A stretch of 64,000 nucleotides of DNA from Megaleporinus macrocephalus (taxonomy: Eukaryota > Chordata > Actinopteri > Characiformes > Anostomidae), in contig CM038726.1 of assembly GCA_021613375.1 (NCBI GenBank), positions 16,048,341 to 16,112,340 of the forward strand, given 5' to 3'. The notes under the pieces were generated by a model. That model did not search any database, was not told the origin of the DNA, and was given only the letters and a program-made list of their open reading frames with translations. Position numbers and translations under genes: made by a program. Of the stretch, positions 44,641-55,859 are shown one piece after another (the first letter of the stretch is position 1; every line of letters begins with the position of its first letter).

Positions 44641-44890
44641 TCACCAATATGCTCGGGGATTCCGGCATGTTCTCTCCACACTTGTTGGCCATTGCTTTAA
44701 ATTAGAGGCTTTAAATAAATGTCCCAGTTGGTGCTTTGTTGTGAGGTCTTGTTTGGGTTTCCACTGCGTCACTAAGCTGTAGCATTGCTCTGATTATCTG
44801 GTGTTTCTGGTTTTGGACTGTTTCCCTGGTGTTTGTACTAAACCCAGTGTTGACATTAAACCTGCATTTGGACCTGCGTGACATATTTGA
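44641..44890 (+). mobile_element. LTR-like relic, right end
   Basis: GTGGTGTTTCTGG-like T/G-rich text, TTGACATTAAACCTGC, and an ending CCTGCGTGACA. Weak evidence. Confidence 0.3.
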
Positions 44891-44936
44891 GTCACTTTGT
44901 TATGCTTATACAAAGTCTTATTTCTACACCACACAG

Positions 44937-45160
44937 ATGGATATGATGTTGACAGTGATCTGACTAAAATGTTATGCCTCAAGAGAAATAGAAATTGTGT
45001 GAGATGTACAAGACTCAGCTTCAAAGAGCTAAGAGTGAGACTTCACCAGCTAAGGTGTCCCAAGGCCAACCAGCTGTGCAGCTGCAATAACTGCAGTGTC
45101 ATAGAATGTGTTCCTGCCACTCCCTCTGAGTTGAGTCTATTAAAATACCAGCTACTGTGA
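44937..45160 (+). other. Candidate terminal exon or cysteine-rich ORF, unassigned
   Basis: A plausible acceptor (TTATTTCTACACCACACAG) precedes an open frame of about 74 codons ending at TGA (45158-45160). The peptide contains DSDLTKMLCLKRNRNCVRCT, then FKELRVRLHQLRCPK and QLCSCNNCSVIECVPATP. Seven or more cysteines in C-x2-C and C-x-C-x2-C spacing suggest metal or disulfide binding, but no family is recognised. There is no AATAAA within 100 bases downstream. It sits next to LTR-like debris, so transposon origin is possible. Confidence 0.25.
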
Positions 45161-45554
45161 AAGTTATATATATTATATATTATAGTTATTTATAATTATA
45201 ATTACACTATAAGTAGGACAATAAGGTTATATTTGGCAGCTACACTGAATCATCATATACCAGCTAGTGCTTTATAGCTGTAGCCAAGGAGGTCATGCCT
45301 ATTGGTTCATGTCATATAGATTTAATTACTGCCCAAGGAAGGGGCGATTGGTTCTGCTCTCACAGTTTGAAATGTTTAAAATTAGTTTGAAAAGAGTTTG
45401 ATCTCTGATCCTTGTTGTTAATGATAACTTTGATGTTTGATTCTCAAGATGGAATTATTCAATGATGTTAATGTATAGTTAAATATTAGCTAATCAGCTT
45501 GATCAAGTTGTAATAGGTACAGTCAACCAATCAGGAAATCACAATATCCTGATC
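45161..45554. other. No gene seen
   Basis: AT-rich sequence. Confidence 0.6.
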
Positions 45555-46326
45555 TACACCAATCAGCTATAATATTAAAACCACTTCCTATTTACACACG
45601 TTGTCCATTTTATCAGCTCCATTTACCATATAGGGACAATTACAGACTGTAGTCCATCTACTTTACTGCATACATTGTTTATCACCTTTCACCCTGTTCT
45701 TTAATGGTCAGGACCACCACAGAGCAGGTACTATTAGAGAGGTGGATCATTCTCAGCAATGCAGTGATGCTGGCATGGTGGTGGTGTGTTAGTGTGTGTT
45801 GTGCTGGTGTGAGTAGATCAGACACAGCAGTGCTGCTGAAGTGTTTGAACACCTCAGTGTCACTGCTGGATTAAGAGTAGTCCACCAACCAGCAACATCT
45901 AGCCAACAGTTTCCTGTGACCACTGATGAAGGACTAGAGGATGACCAATATAAACTGTGCAGCAACAGACGAGTTGCCATCTCTGACTTTATCTGCTTGG
46001 CGGACCCGTAACGTAAGCATGTCTAGAGTGGACAGTTAAACTCCAGCAGCACTCACACCAGCACAACACACACTAACACACCATGACACATCAGTGTCAC
46101 TGCAGTGGTGAGAATGACCCACCACCCAAATAATATCTCCTTTGGGAGGTCCTGATCATTGAAGAGCATGGTAAAAGTGGGGAAACAAAGTATACAGAGA
46201 ATCAGATGGACTACAGTCTGTAAGTGTAGAACTACAAAGTGCTCCTGTACTGTAAATGGATCTGATAAACTGGAGAGTGTGTGTAGATACAAGGAGGTGG
46301 TTTTAATGTTATGGCTGATCAGTGTA
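45555..46326. mobile_element. Complete long palindromic element (about 770 bp), TA-flanked
   Basis: Ends are TACACCAATCAGCTATAATA and, from the right, TACACTGATCAGCCATAACA, each followed by TTAAAACCAC. The arms of about 300 bp are inverted copies: GTCAGGACCACCACAGAGCA, TGTTAGTGTGTGTTGTGCTG and GATCAGACACAGCAGTGCTG on the left have complements at 46040-46160. The middle (about 45860-46030) is unique. If the outer TA is the duplication, it is of Tc1/mariner type. No transposase. Very common in fish by memory. Fragments in this window: 8575-8650, 9765-9885, 17893-18154, 21008-21066. Confidence 0.9.
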
Positions 46327-47635
46327 TCTCACTGCACACACACATTTGACAAGAGCGTTAAATCAAACGTAAATAATCCTGTAAATTTTGATAAATAAGA
46401 CTTGTACCTGGTACAAAAACAGTGAGGCATTTGCCAGTACCAGACATTCAGTACCCATGAATGCTAAACTTCTTATGAATGGTCACCTAACAAGGGGAAA
46501 CATCTTCTGCCCCAGTAATTCCAAAAAATAAACTTGACAATAACCTCCTTTCTCTTGCTCTGCCTGTTTTTAGATATTGATGCTAATTTCTGATTGCGAC
46601 CTGAATCCATGTATAAGGCATTTTACAAGTACTTAACTATTTTGGATGAGATTTTAGGGGCACAGATTCCAAACAATGGGGTTATTATAATTCTGGATCA
46701 GGTATGTGCCCTAGTTTGTGAAGTTTAGTCTAAAACATTGACATCATTTCTAGTACACTACAATCACATCACTACATCACCATATAGTTCACAAAACATA
46801 GCACCTGTATAATCATTGGTCCTAAATGCTGCCCCAACATTGATCCAGTTGACACATGACAGCTTCAACATTATGGATGAAACTGAAACTGATTTTTGAC
46901 TCTCTGGCTTGGATCATGGTGGATGTATTGCCATGAAGTTATGATTATTTTTGCCACAATCTGTCTAATAATTTTATTAATATATGCCATAATATGCCGT
47001 TGCTGTATTTGTGTCTCTTCAGGAGCTTAAAACGGATTCAAGGGGCACAAGTACATTCAGAACTGATCATGTTACATCATTTGTCTATGATGACTAATAA
47101 TTATATATATAGCTTAAAGAATTAGACATAAAGCTATCCACTGTTTGTTTGCATTACTAAGGTGTGTTTCTTAGAATAAATGCTTCTGTTGCATTGGGGA
47201 TGGAAAGATAGTGGGGGGTGATTGGGATGTATTTTCTTGTTTTATGTTAGTTCTATTATTCTATTACATTGTTATTAGTCAGTTTTCATCAAGGAGTGCT
47301 GATGCCAAAGCTTCATTTGCAACAGTGTAATTGGACTGCACAACCTCCAGGGCAGGAGTTTGCTGGAGCAGAACACACATTTTACGTAAAAAACATTTAA
47401 GACATACATAGAAATCTCAGTCCACATAGGGTGAGGCTGGACACCACTGCCGAATGTGTGTGGCCTTTGAGCCCTCAGACAGCTTTGCATAAGAATCCCT
47501 CATACTACTGTGTTAAATATAGTCTGTATAGTTATATAACTTCAAAAACCTTTGTAACTTCAAACCATTAACTAAGGAAATGCAGCTTTAAACTGTATCA
47601 TACAAGTAAAAAGCTGATTGATGATTTTTTGAAGT
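46327..47635. other. No gene seen
   Basis: AT-rich; no family recognised; ORFs under 75 codons. Confidence 0.6.
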
Positions 47636-47860
47636 TTATGAAGTTTTCTACATCATTTAAACACACCAATGACCATTTATGCTGTGTGACTTTTTTATAT
47701 GGTGAATGGATCAATAGAAGTGCTCCAAAATGGCTTGGAAAAAAATCTGGTTCCTTTGACTTAAATTGTTTTACAGTACATTTGTGTCTCTCCTGTAAAG
47801 CTTCAATTTTGGAGATACTCGTTTTTCATTGGACAGTGACGATATCAATTCTATACAGAA
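47636..47860 (-). mobile_element. Family B palindromic MITE copy, reverse orientation
   Basis: TTTTCTACATCATTTAAACA, GGTGAATGGATCAATAGAAG, CTCTCCTGTAAAGCTTC and CATTGGACAGTGACGATATC match the complement of 63200-63440. Confidence 0.65.
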
Positions 47861-47984
47861 ACGTCACCGAGCTTATCTCAGATGCTTAGAAAGAGAGTGG
47901 TAATGGGTGCGGTTTCATGTTCCAGCTTGTTTTTGGGGAAACAGACGCTGAATTCTCCATGCTAAAGTCGAAAGAGATTAGCCA

Positions 47985-48560
47985 GAGTTTTATCAGCGAA
48001 AGGTGCAGGAGCCAACATCTGGCAGTACCCATGATGGGGGTGACATGCACATGTCTAAAGGTACCATTGACGCAGATGTATATATTGGGATCTTAAAGAG
48101 AGCCTTTAAGACAACACCTCTTTCTAGAAAGTCCTTGGTTATTTCAGCAATTTCAGACATTACCAGGCCCCATTCTCCACAGGCTACAACTGCGTGGCTT
48201 CATAGACACAGAGTGTGTATGCTTGACTAGCCTGCCTGCAGTCCAGATCTGTCTGCTATTGAAAATGTATAGTGTATCATGATGAGGAGAATCTGACCAC
48301 AATGACTACAGACTGTTGAGCACCTGAAGTCTTTTATTAAGCATGAATAGGCAAAATTCTCACTTACTAATTCTTCAGTTCCCAAACCATTGAAAGTGCA
48401 ATTGAAAGGAAAGTTAATGCAACACATCGGTGAACATGTCTCCGTCCTAACATTTTTGGGTGTGTTGCAGGCATTGAATTCTATATGTTTATATTTACAA
48501 AATATACAGTGTTGGTTACAAAACCAACATTTAAGTTGGTTAGGAAAACACATGTTAAAG
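47985..48560 (+). mobile_element. Tc1/mariner transposon remnant
   Basis: Same family as 24895-25465. GGGGTGACATGCACATGTCT, GGTACCATTGACGCAGATGT, ACTGCGTGGCTTCATAGACA and CTTGACTAGCCTGCCTGCAG (the WPACSPDLSPIE region), then ATTGAAAATGTATAGTGTAT and CAGTTCCCAAACCATTGAAA. Stops throughout. The 3' untranslated part continues to GTGTTGCAGGCATTGAATTC. Confidence 0.85.
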
Positions 48561-48837
48561 AGAATGAGCCATTACACCACCATGTGGCGGGGTCTGCTTG
48601 GATGTCATTGACGCCACTTAAGATCTTAAGTATATTATTGATCTAAATTATCTAAATAATCATATTACCCAAGTAGATCAATACAAGAGAGATTGGCTGA
48701 GTATTTGGCTGGGTTCATGGTGACTGTACTGTCGTGAAATTCTACTGATCTTTGGTGACAAATGATTACATTTAAGTTTAAATGCCTATACCTGATATCC
48801 AGACAGATATATAAATAATTAACCTCTTTTGAGGAAA

Positions 48838-49203
48838 TGTTGAATAGTTTTCTATTTTGTTATTTTGTTATATAAGTTTTCTGTTATACTAGTCTCTGTT
48901 TCTATCTTGCGAGACCTTTCTTTGTTCTTTGTTCTATTCACCTATTGTGTTAATCTTATCACCTTTGATTACCACCATACTGGGGGTAATCTTATAGCCT
49001 GTCACATGGGGATTCTCCCCTGACACTGTATGTCTGTATGTAAATTCTTCAACTCCTCAAGGGGTGTGGTTTTACTGTATATAACCAGTGTGTTGGTAGA
49101 CTAGTGTCAGATTACATTGGAAGAAGAACACATGCAAATAAAGTTCTTTCTTGGAAATCTCTGCTCCTGAGTTTGTGAAGAAACCAACGATTTTCGCTAA
49201 ACA
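48838..49203 (+). mobile_element. LTR-like segment with TATA box and AATAAA signal
   Basis: Layout of a retroviral/retrotransposon LTR. A U3-like part precedes TACTGTATATAACCAGTG (49074-49091). AATAAAG is at 49137-49143, and CGCTAAACA comes near the right edge. No second LTR or target duplication was found, so it would be a solo remnant. Class not determined. Confidence 0.45.
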
Positions 49204-50232
49204 GAAGACAACAGGCCCTACCTTAAACTGATGGAATTTGTTGAACCATAAACTTCTCATAGACTCTGTAGCATATAAACAAGCTTTTTAACAGATGGCA
49301 TAGTATGTAAGAAATATATACAACAACTATTACTTATTTATGACTTTTAAACTTTTTTTCATTGGAAAAGTAGCCTGACAGTGTTTCACTGTACACTACA
49401 GCCGTGTACAATTCTTGTTTTTATTGCATTTAATAAAATGTCCCAAATTCTCAGGTATGTAAGGTGAACTCTGAAATTGTTCTTGAGACACTATGCCACA
49501 CATACTGCACTCAGAAAAAAAATATAAAAGGCAGCACAGGTCGACAAGACGTCCAACTCTTCTGGATGATGCAACTTCTGGATTAAAGGCTGTATCTTTG
49601 CACAGCACACACTGTCCAAACATTGCTTCAGAAGACTGTGAAGTATTCCCCAACATTCTCCGATTGCTCAAACTGCATTGCTTAACGCTCACTGAATAGT
49701 TTCACAGAGGCTTGGCGATGGCTGAACAAGCCAAAGCGTTGTGGGGATTTCATTTCACTACGTCTATGCTTTTCTCACCTTCTGTTCTCGTTCTTCCTAC
49801 AGTTCTCTCCAGTTTCCTTCCAGCCCACAAGCATAGAGGTGCAGGCGTCCCTGGAGCGTGTCTGTATTCACATGAACGCTCCTGTCAGACAGCTCCTCTG
49901 AGAAAACCACTGAACAGGTGTAGTCAACGCTTAATTAAGGTTTGTCATTTGTACAGATGTTAAAAGGATGGAAGATATTCCACTCCATCTTCAAGCTTCT
50001 TGGGTGCATTAACTGAAGGGTTGGGATATATACTGAGTCTTGGGTATGACAGAACAGTCCCGAGGGCAAGAATGAGGGCCAGGGCAAAAAAAAAGAAAAT
50101 AAATTACCAGCCGAATTGTTCTACTGCTTTCACTGTGCCCTGTTTATGCATCTGACTGGCTTTGAAGCCCTTCACAATAGCTGTGTTGGCAGTTTTCCAT
50201 GGCAAAGGTAAATGATTTAGCCATGAAATTAT
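49204..50232. other. No gene recognised
   Basis: Short ORFs at 49396-49963 without motifs. A purine-rich patch is at 50085-50105. Confidence 0.55.
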
Positions 50233-50745
50233 CACTACATGGACAAAAGTATGTGGACACGACTCCTAATTGTGGAGTTCAGGGGTTTCAGTCACACGCA
50301 ATGCTGTTTAAAAATGTGCTTGAAAAATGTACAGCACACGGCCATGTTAATCTCCATAGACAAACCCAGGCAGTGGAATGGGTCATCCTGAAGAGCTCGC
50401 TGATTTTAAATGTGGCACCATTATAGAGTTTGTACAAGTTATTCTGTTAAAGTTCTGCCCTGCTGGACCCAGACCTGTCAAACGTAAGTGCTATTATTGT
50501 GATATGGAAGCATCTAGGAGCAATAGCAGTTCAGCCACAAAGATGCAAACTCACAGAGTGGGGCCATCGAGTGCTGAAGCGCGTAATGCATAAATATTAC
50601 CTATCCTCTGTTTCAGCACTCGCTAGACAGTTCCAAACTGCCTCTGAAAGTATTATCAGCGCAAAAACTGTGCACTGGGAACATCATGCGATGAGTTTCC
50701 ATGAGGCTGTGCAGCTGTCCACAAGCCTAAGATCACTATGTGCAA
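50233..50745 (+). mobile_element. Tc1-like transposon, 5' half (terminal repeat plus transposase N-terminus)
   Basis: Terminal repeat CACTACATGGACAAAAGTAT is followed by a degenerate transposase start. GAATGGGTCATCCTGAAGAG begins the HTH region (EELADFKCGTII), then CTGCCCTGCTGGACCCAG, AAGTGCTATTATTGTGATAT, GAAGCATCTAGGAGCAATAG and GTGGGGCCATCGAGTGCTGA (the RVLKRV block), ending at CACAAGCCTAAGATCACTAT. The catalytic DDE half is missing. Several indels; inactive. Confidence 0.88.
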
Positions 50746-51034
50746 CAGTGGCTCTGGCACCCGTAACCCTTTATGCACCATGCATACATTTTATGTTGAA
50801 AAAAAAAATCTTGCAAGAATAAATCAGAATGGGATCTACTGTTATTTTACCAGCTACTACAGTTTAAAAAGGGATTTGGACAAAATGCTTTAACACCAGT
50901 AATGGCTATTTATGCCTACACACCAAGAAGGCAGTTTTAGTTACCGTACCTTCAGATAAATTATTTAAAAAGTCACACATCACATGTTTTTGATGGATGG
51001 TATAAGGAAAACCAGCATTTCTAGTGTAAATACA
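50746..51034. other. No gene seen
   Basis: AT-rich sequence after the truncated Tc1 element. Confidence 0.6.
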
Positions 51035-51830
51035 TTTTTCCTGGTCTTGACTCTCACACAAGGATAATTTTTTGGTTTCGAGTTTTCATCGTTTTATTGG
51101 TCTGTATGTTTTTTTACTTTTATGTTTTTGTTAGACTTTTCTTAAGAATAAATGAAATGCATGTGTTTATATTTTATTCTTATTGTTATTTTATTTATAT
51201 TTAGGGATATTTTATCTAACCTATTCCTCCTATTTTGATTATGGCTAATTCCCACCCACTAGCTAGGCCTCCCCCTGTGACCTGCAGAGATCCAGGGCTC
51301 AGCTTAGATTATAGAAGAATTGTTTTAATAATAATATGAAAACATTTCATCTAAGCTTTTGTAAGCTAAATAGTAATTCAGTAAAACTCTACTTGCCTAA
51401 AACTAGACTAAGTGCAGTCTGAGCCCAACAATCTCTACAAAATGTTGGGTAATCATGTACGACATTGGTCTTAGGTTGGGCTGGCTCTTAAAATGAGTGA
51501 TTTTTATATACACTTTGTAAAAGCTAGCTTGAAGTAGTCTATCATAACGGAAAGTCGCAAAAAAAAAAAAACGCAGACTGTTATGAGCAAGACAATTGGA
51601 TAATAATGTGCTGGTCCCTCTGGGTGAAGCACAAGAAGAGGGAGTTACTACAGCCTCTAAACTGATTGTATGGACAGGGTTTGGGTATTTACTCAACTCA
51701 ACTCAAGTTACTAATTACCATTACACTTCATATGAAACCTTTATTTACAATATATATAAACACATTTGTAAGACATATAGCATGTATAGCATAAATATTG
51801 ACTTATAATGCCTGGCATAAGCCTATGTAA
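51035..51830 (+). repeat. Tandem segmental duplication, copy 1
   Basis: CTGGTCTTGACTCTCACACA, GAGCCCAACAATCTCTACAA, GGCTGGCTCTTAAAATGAGT, then a 37-base block beginning GGTCCCTCTGGGTGAAGCAC and ATAAACACATTTGTAAGACA recur in the same order at 51937-52640. Copy 1 carries about 250 extra bases near 51100-51390. Confidence 0.8.
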
Positions 51831-51936
51831 TTACTTATATGTAGTTTAAATGCATGTAAAACACTATAAATCAGTAGAACATGATTGTGTAACACTAGGT
51901 TTCATAACAAATTATAATATCCAATTTAGTAAAGCT

Positions 51937-52640
51937 CTGTAGCTGTGTCCTGGTCTCGACTCCCACACAAGGGTAATACTTTGAGTTTTCACAGTCTGTA
52001 CTTTTACATTCTGTACTAAAACCATACTGAGTGCGCCTTGAGCCCTACAATCCCTATAAAATATAGGGTGTACAACATTGGTCTGGACTGGCTCTTAGAT
52101 TAGTGATTTTTATGTACGCTATGTAAAAACTAACTTGGATTTTATTGCGCCGTCTGAAACAGGGCTTCTTCAAAATGCACATTTACGTACATTCGATCTT
52201 TGCATAAGGCAAAAGCAGGCAGCTGCCTAGAGCCTCTATGAGCCAAGTGCCCCTTTAATATACAAATTACATATTTCAGTGCAGTCACGCCCCCTGGGCG
52301 ACTTATGATAGACTACTCCATGTCATGTGACAACACAACTGCATAAAAGCAGGACAATTAAGTGATAATTTGCAGGTCCCTCTGGGTGAAGCACAAGAAG
52401 AGGGAGTTACTTCAGTCTCTAAACTGACTTCAACTGGCTTTTTTTTGTTTTGTCAGATCCGAGCACTGCACAGGCTCAGCAGGCTGTATAATGCGTGTGT
52501 TTATCTTAGCATAAACAGTGTTTGGGTAACACAAGCTACTAATTACTATAACACTTTCTATGAATCCTGTATTCATAATGCTATATAAACACATTTACAA
52601 GACATTATATAGCATGCATAATAGCTTAATTAAGACTTCA
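51937..52640 (+). repeat. Tandem segmental duplication, copy 2
   Basis: Ordered matches to copy 1. The 37-base block at 52374-52410 is identical to 51611-51647 while the surroundings differ clearly. Extra bases near 52140-52340 include an unrelated stretch. Confidence 0.8.
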
Positions 52641-52767
52641 ATTACATGTAAAATACTTTATAAAGCAAGAGTACATGACAAATTATAATAGAGATTTACT
52701 ACAATCCTTCAAATACAGTGTTCCGGCACAAGTGTGGCTACCATCCGAGCTAAAAAGAAGCAGCACA

Positions 52768-53240
52768 TCAGAATCAGAATCAGAAATATGTAGAAGAATA
52801 AACACTCTAATAATGATTTACAACAAAAAAGAAATGTGCAATATGTACACATATATAAGTCTTATATTACAATAGAAGAATAAAATATAAAGTGACTGTG
52901 GCTATAATAAAAAGTACAGATATACTGTATACAGCAGTAAGAGTTTAAAAGTAAGAAGGTTATTGCACATTTGAGTTGTTGTACATAATTAAATTATTGT
53001 TCTATTGGTATCTCTGTACATGTGAAAGGTGTCGTATGTTAAGGGAGGAGTTATAAAGTCTGATAGCCACTGGTAGGAATGACCTCCTGTGGCGTTCTGT
53101 AGTGCATTTTGGCTGAATGAGTCTTGAACTGAACGTGCTCCTGCGTCTCATCACTGTGTGATAAAGAGGGTGGGAGCCATTATCCATGATGGCCTGCAGC
53201 TTAGACAGCATGCTCCTCTGAGAACATGAGCATGTTTTGT
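52768..53240 (-). mobile_element. LINE 3' end with reverse-transcriptase C-terminus
   Basis: Minus-strand frame at 53211-53002: KLQAIMDNGSHPLYHTVMRR, then SRLIQPKCTTERHRRSFLPV and RLYN, the extreme C-terminus of CR1/Rex-like LINE proteins. A 3' UTR then runs to an ATCAGAATCAGAATCAGAA tail (52768-52787), that is, a TTCTGAT repeat on the minus strand. 5'-truncated. Confidence 0.8.
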
Positions 53241-53397
53241 AACAACTTTTATATGTAGTTTGAAATTTAGTATTGTGAGTAACTGGAACAGATACAATAA
53301 CGAGTGATTATTCATGAAGTTATATGCATGGAATTATGACTACTTAAGAGCAATTATGCCCATTTATGTCACTATGTTAATGCATTTATATAGGATT

Positions 53398-54708
53398 ACG
53401 AATACAGGATTCATAGGAATTGTTATTCTATTTATGTCTATGTTACTTATGAATACAGGATTCATAGGAATTGTTATTCTAATTATGTCTATGTCACTTA
53501 CGAATACAGGATTCATAGGAATTGTTATTTTAATTATGTCTATGTTACGAATACAGGATTCATAGGAATTGTTATTCTAATTATGTCTATGTTACTTACA
53601 AATATAGGATTCATAGGAATTGTTATTCTAATTATGTCAATGTTACTTATGAATACAGGATTCATAGGAATTGTTATTCTAATTATGTCTATGTTACTTA
53701 TGAATACAGGATTCATAGGAATTGTTATTCTAATAATGTCTATGTTACTTACGAATACAGGATTCATAGGAATTGTTATTCTAATTATGTCTATGTTACT
53801 TACAAATATAGGATTCATAGGAATCGTTATTTTAATTATGTCTGTTACAAATACAGGATTCATAGGAATTGTTATTCTAATTATGTCTATGTTACTTACA
53901 AATACAGGATTCATAGGAATTGTTATTCTAATTATGTCTATGTTACTTACAAATACAGGATTCATAGGAATTGTTATTCTAATTATGTCTATGTCACTTA
54001 CGAATACAGGATTCATAGGAATTGTTATTCTAATGATGTCTATGTTACGAATACAGGATTTATAGGAATTGTTATTCTAATTATGTCTATGTTACTTACA
54101 AATATAGGATTCATAGGAATTGTTATTCTAATTATGTCTATGTTACTTATGAATACAGGATTCATAGGAATTGTTATTCTAATTATGTCTATGTTACTTA
54201 CAAATACAGGATTCATAGGAATTGTTATTCTAATTATGTCTATGTTACTTACGAATACAGGATTCATAGGAATTGTTATTCTAATTATGTCTATGTTACT
54301 TACAAATACAGGATTCATAGGAATTGTTATTCTAATAATGTCTATGTTACTTACGAATACAGGATTCATAGGAATTGTTATTCTAATTATGTCTATGTTA
54401 CGAATACAGGATTCATAGGAATTGTTATTCTAATTATGTCTATGTTACTTACGAATATAGGATTCATAGGAATTGTTATTCTAATTATGTCTATGTTACT
54501 TACGAATACAGGATTCGTAGGAATTGTTATTCTAATTATGTCTATGTTACTTACGAATACAGGATTCATAGGAATTGTTATTCTATTTATGTCTATGTTA
54601 CTTACGAATACAGGATTCATAGGAATTGTTATTCTATTTATGTCTATGTTACTTACGAATACAGGATTCATAGGAATTGTTATTCTAATTATGTCTATGT
54701 TACTTAAG
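53398..54708. repeat. 51-bp minisatellite, 26 copies, open on both strands
   Basis: Unit: GAATACAGGATTCATAGGAA, TTGTTATTCTAATTATGTCT, ATGTTACTTAC. Because 51 is divisible by three, the plus strand reads a hydrophobic 17-residue MSMLLTNTGFIGIVILI repeat and the minus strand reads MNPVFVSNIDIIRITIP. Both frames break at the same places: 47-bp units before copies 4, 14 and 21. A 45-bp unit lies before copy 10. No promoter, splice site or unique flank supports coding. Confidence 0.97.
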
Positions 54709-55111
54709 ACCTTCTTAAAAAAGATCTCGATATTCTTTATTCTGTGTATGTTACTCTGTACTAAATTCTCTCACCCTATTGGTGGATAATGTTGCTTGTT
54801 TCAAGCATGACTTCTTAAAACAAGCACAACTGTCTGCCAATGCAGTTCAATCATTTCACCTCAGACTTAAAGATGTCTAGAAAGAAGTTTAGTAGTTGAA
54901 CAATCTTGAAATGAGAAAGAAAATAGATATCACCAACTGGATTTAAGCTCATTTGACTTGCCAAGATACCATTTTGTGCTGTGCAGACTGTTTTGCTGCT
55001 CAGGAGCCCAGAGTCTTAACTAATTTAAAAACGTCTATCCATGAGGGGCCTCATTCCTCTTTTTGCCTAAAGCCCCAGAATGACTAAATCTGCCCATGTC
55101 TCTTAGATGTG
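54709..55111. other. No gene seen
   Basis: AT-rich flank of the minisatellite. Confidence 0.6.
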
Positions 55112-55131
55112 CACACACACACACACACACA
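55112..55131. repeat. (CA)n microsatellite
   Basis: Ten CA units followed by CT-rich text. Confidence 0.9.
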
Positions 55132-55199
55132 CTCTCTCTATTGCACTTTCTATTTCACTGCTTCCCCCTCCTTCACTCCCTCCCTGAGTGAGACCAAGG

Positions 55200-55720
55200 A
55201 TGATGAGAATGATGTGTAATCGAGCTGGGGTGAAACGTGTGACACGTTAACGTTTTAACGTGAATGTCACCGAGTTCGACATGCTTGGAAAAAAAAACGC
55301 CGACTGCCAATTACATCAACTATCAGGTACTCAAATTGGTTGGCATCACACTGAGTGACAGCTTATCAGCTGATTTCTGCTCCTAATTGCATTTGTGTTG
55401 TGATGTTAGCGCATAAATAATGTGAGCCAGCCAGGTACGTATGCACTGAATTTGAATGCTGTTGCAAAAATGTCTTCTTTCATTCGTTGGCTAATAAGTA
55501 TCGAATGTGCTAGAGCCCATCTAATTTATTCTTAAAGGTTAGAGCAGTTATAATGGGGCGTTTCATGTCTTCCTAGAAATGTTCAGTCTGAAGTCTTAGC
55601 CACCAGCCGATGGGTTTCATTAGCGCATTCATTTAGTCAAAGTATGAGTTTAGCACAAATAAACACAAGCATAGTCTGTTTCAGGTACATGCACAGAGAG
55701 AGCCCAAGGGGGCTAGCTTT
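55200..55720. other. Low-copy block, possible conserved non-coding element
   Basis: Free of the repeat motifs found elsewhere, with dense regulatory-like motifs: CACGTTAACGTTTTAACGTG (55241-55260, near-palindromic), CTCCTAATTGCATTTGTG and CATTAGCGCATTCATTTAG. No open frame. Conservation can only be tested by comparison. Confidence 0.3.
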
Positions 55721-55859
55721 TGCTCCCCTGTCTTTGCTTGCTTTTAGCCTGCACATGTGTAGGTTGGTGTCTCATCTGTATCTATAATATCTTCATTTAA
55801 CAGTAGAGCCAATAAAATAAATAACAAAGTTCATGTAGTTTTTCATTTTCATATACTTT

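Noticed and set aside
53398..54708. Gene for a multi-pass membrane protein from the 17-residue hydrophobic repeat
   Set aside because: All the sequence is satellite, the frame breaks at the 47-bp units, and there is no unique coding flank.
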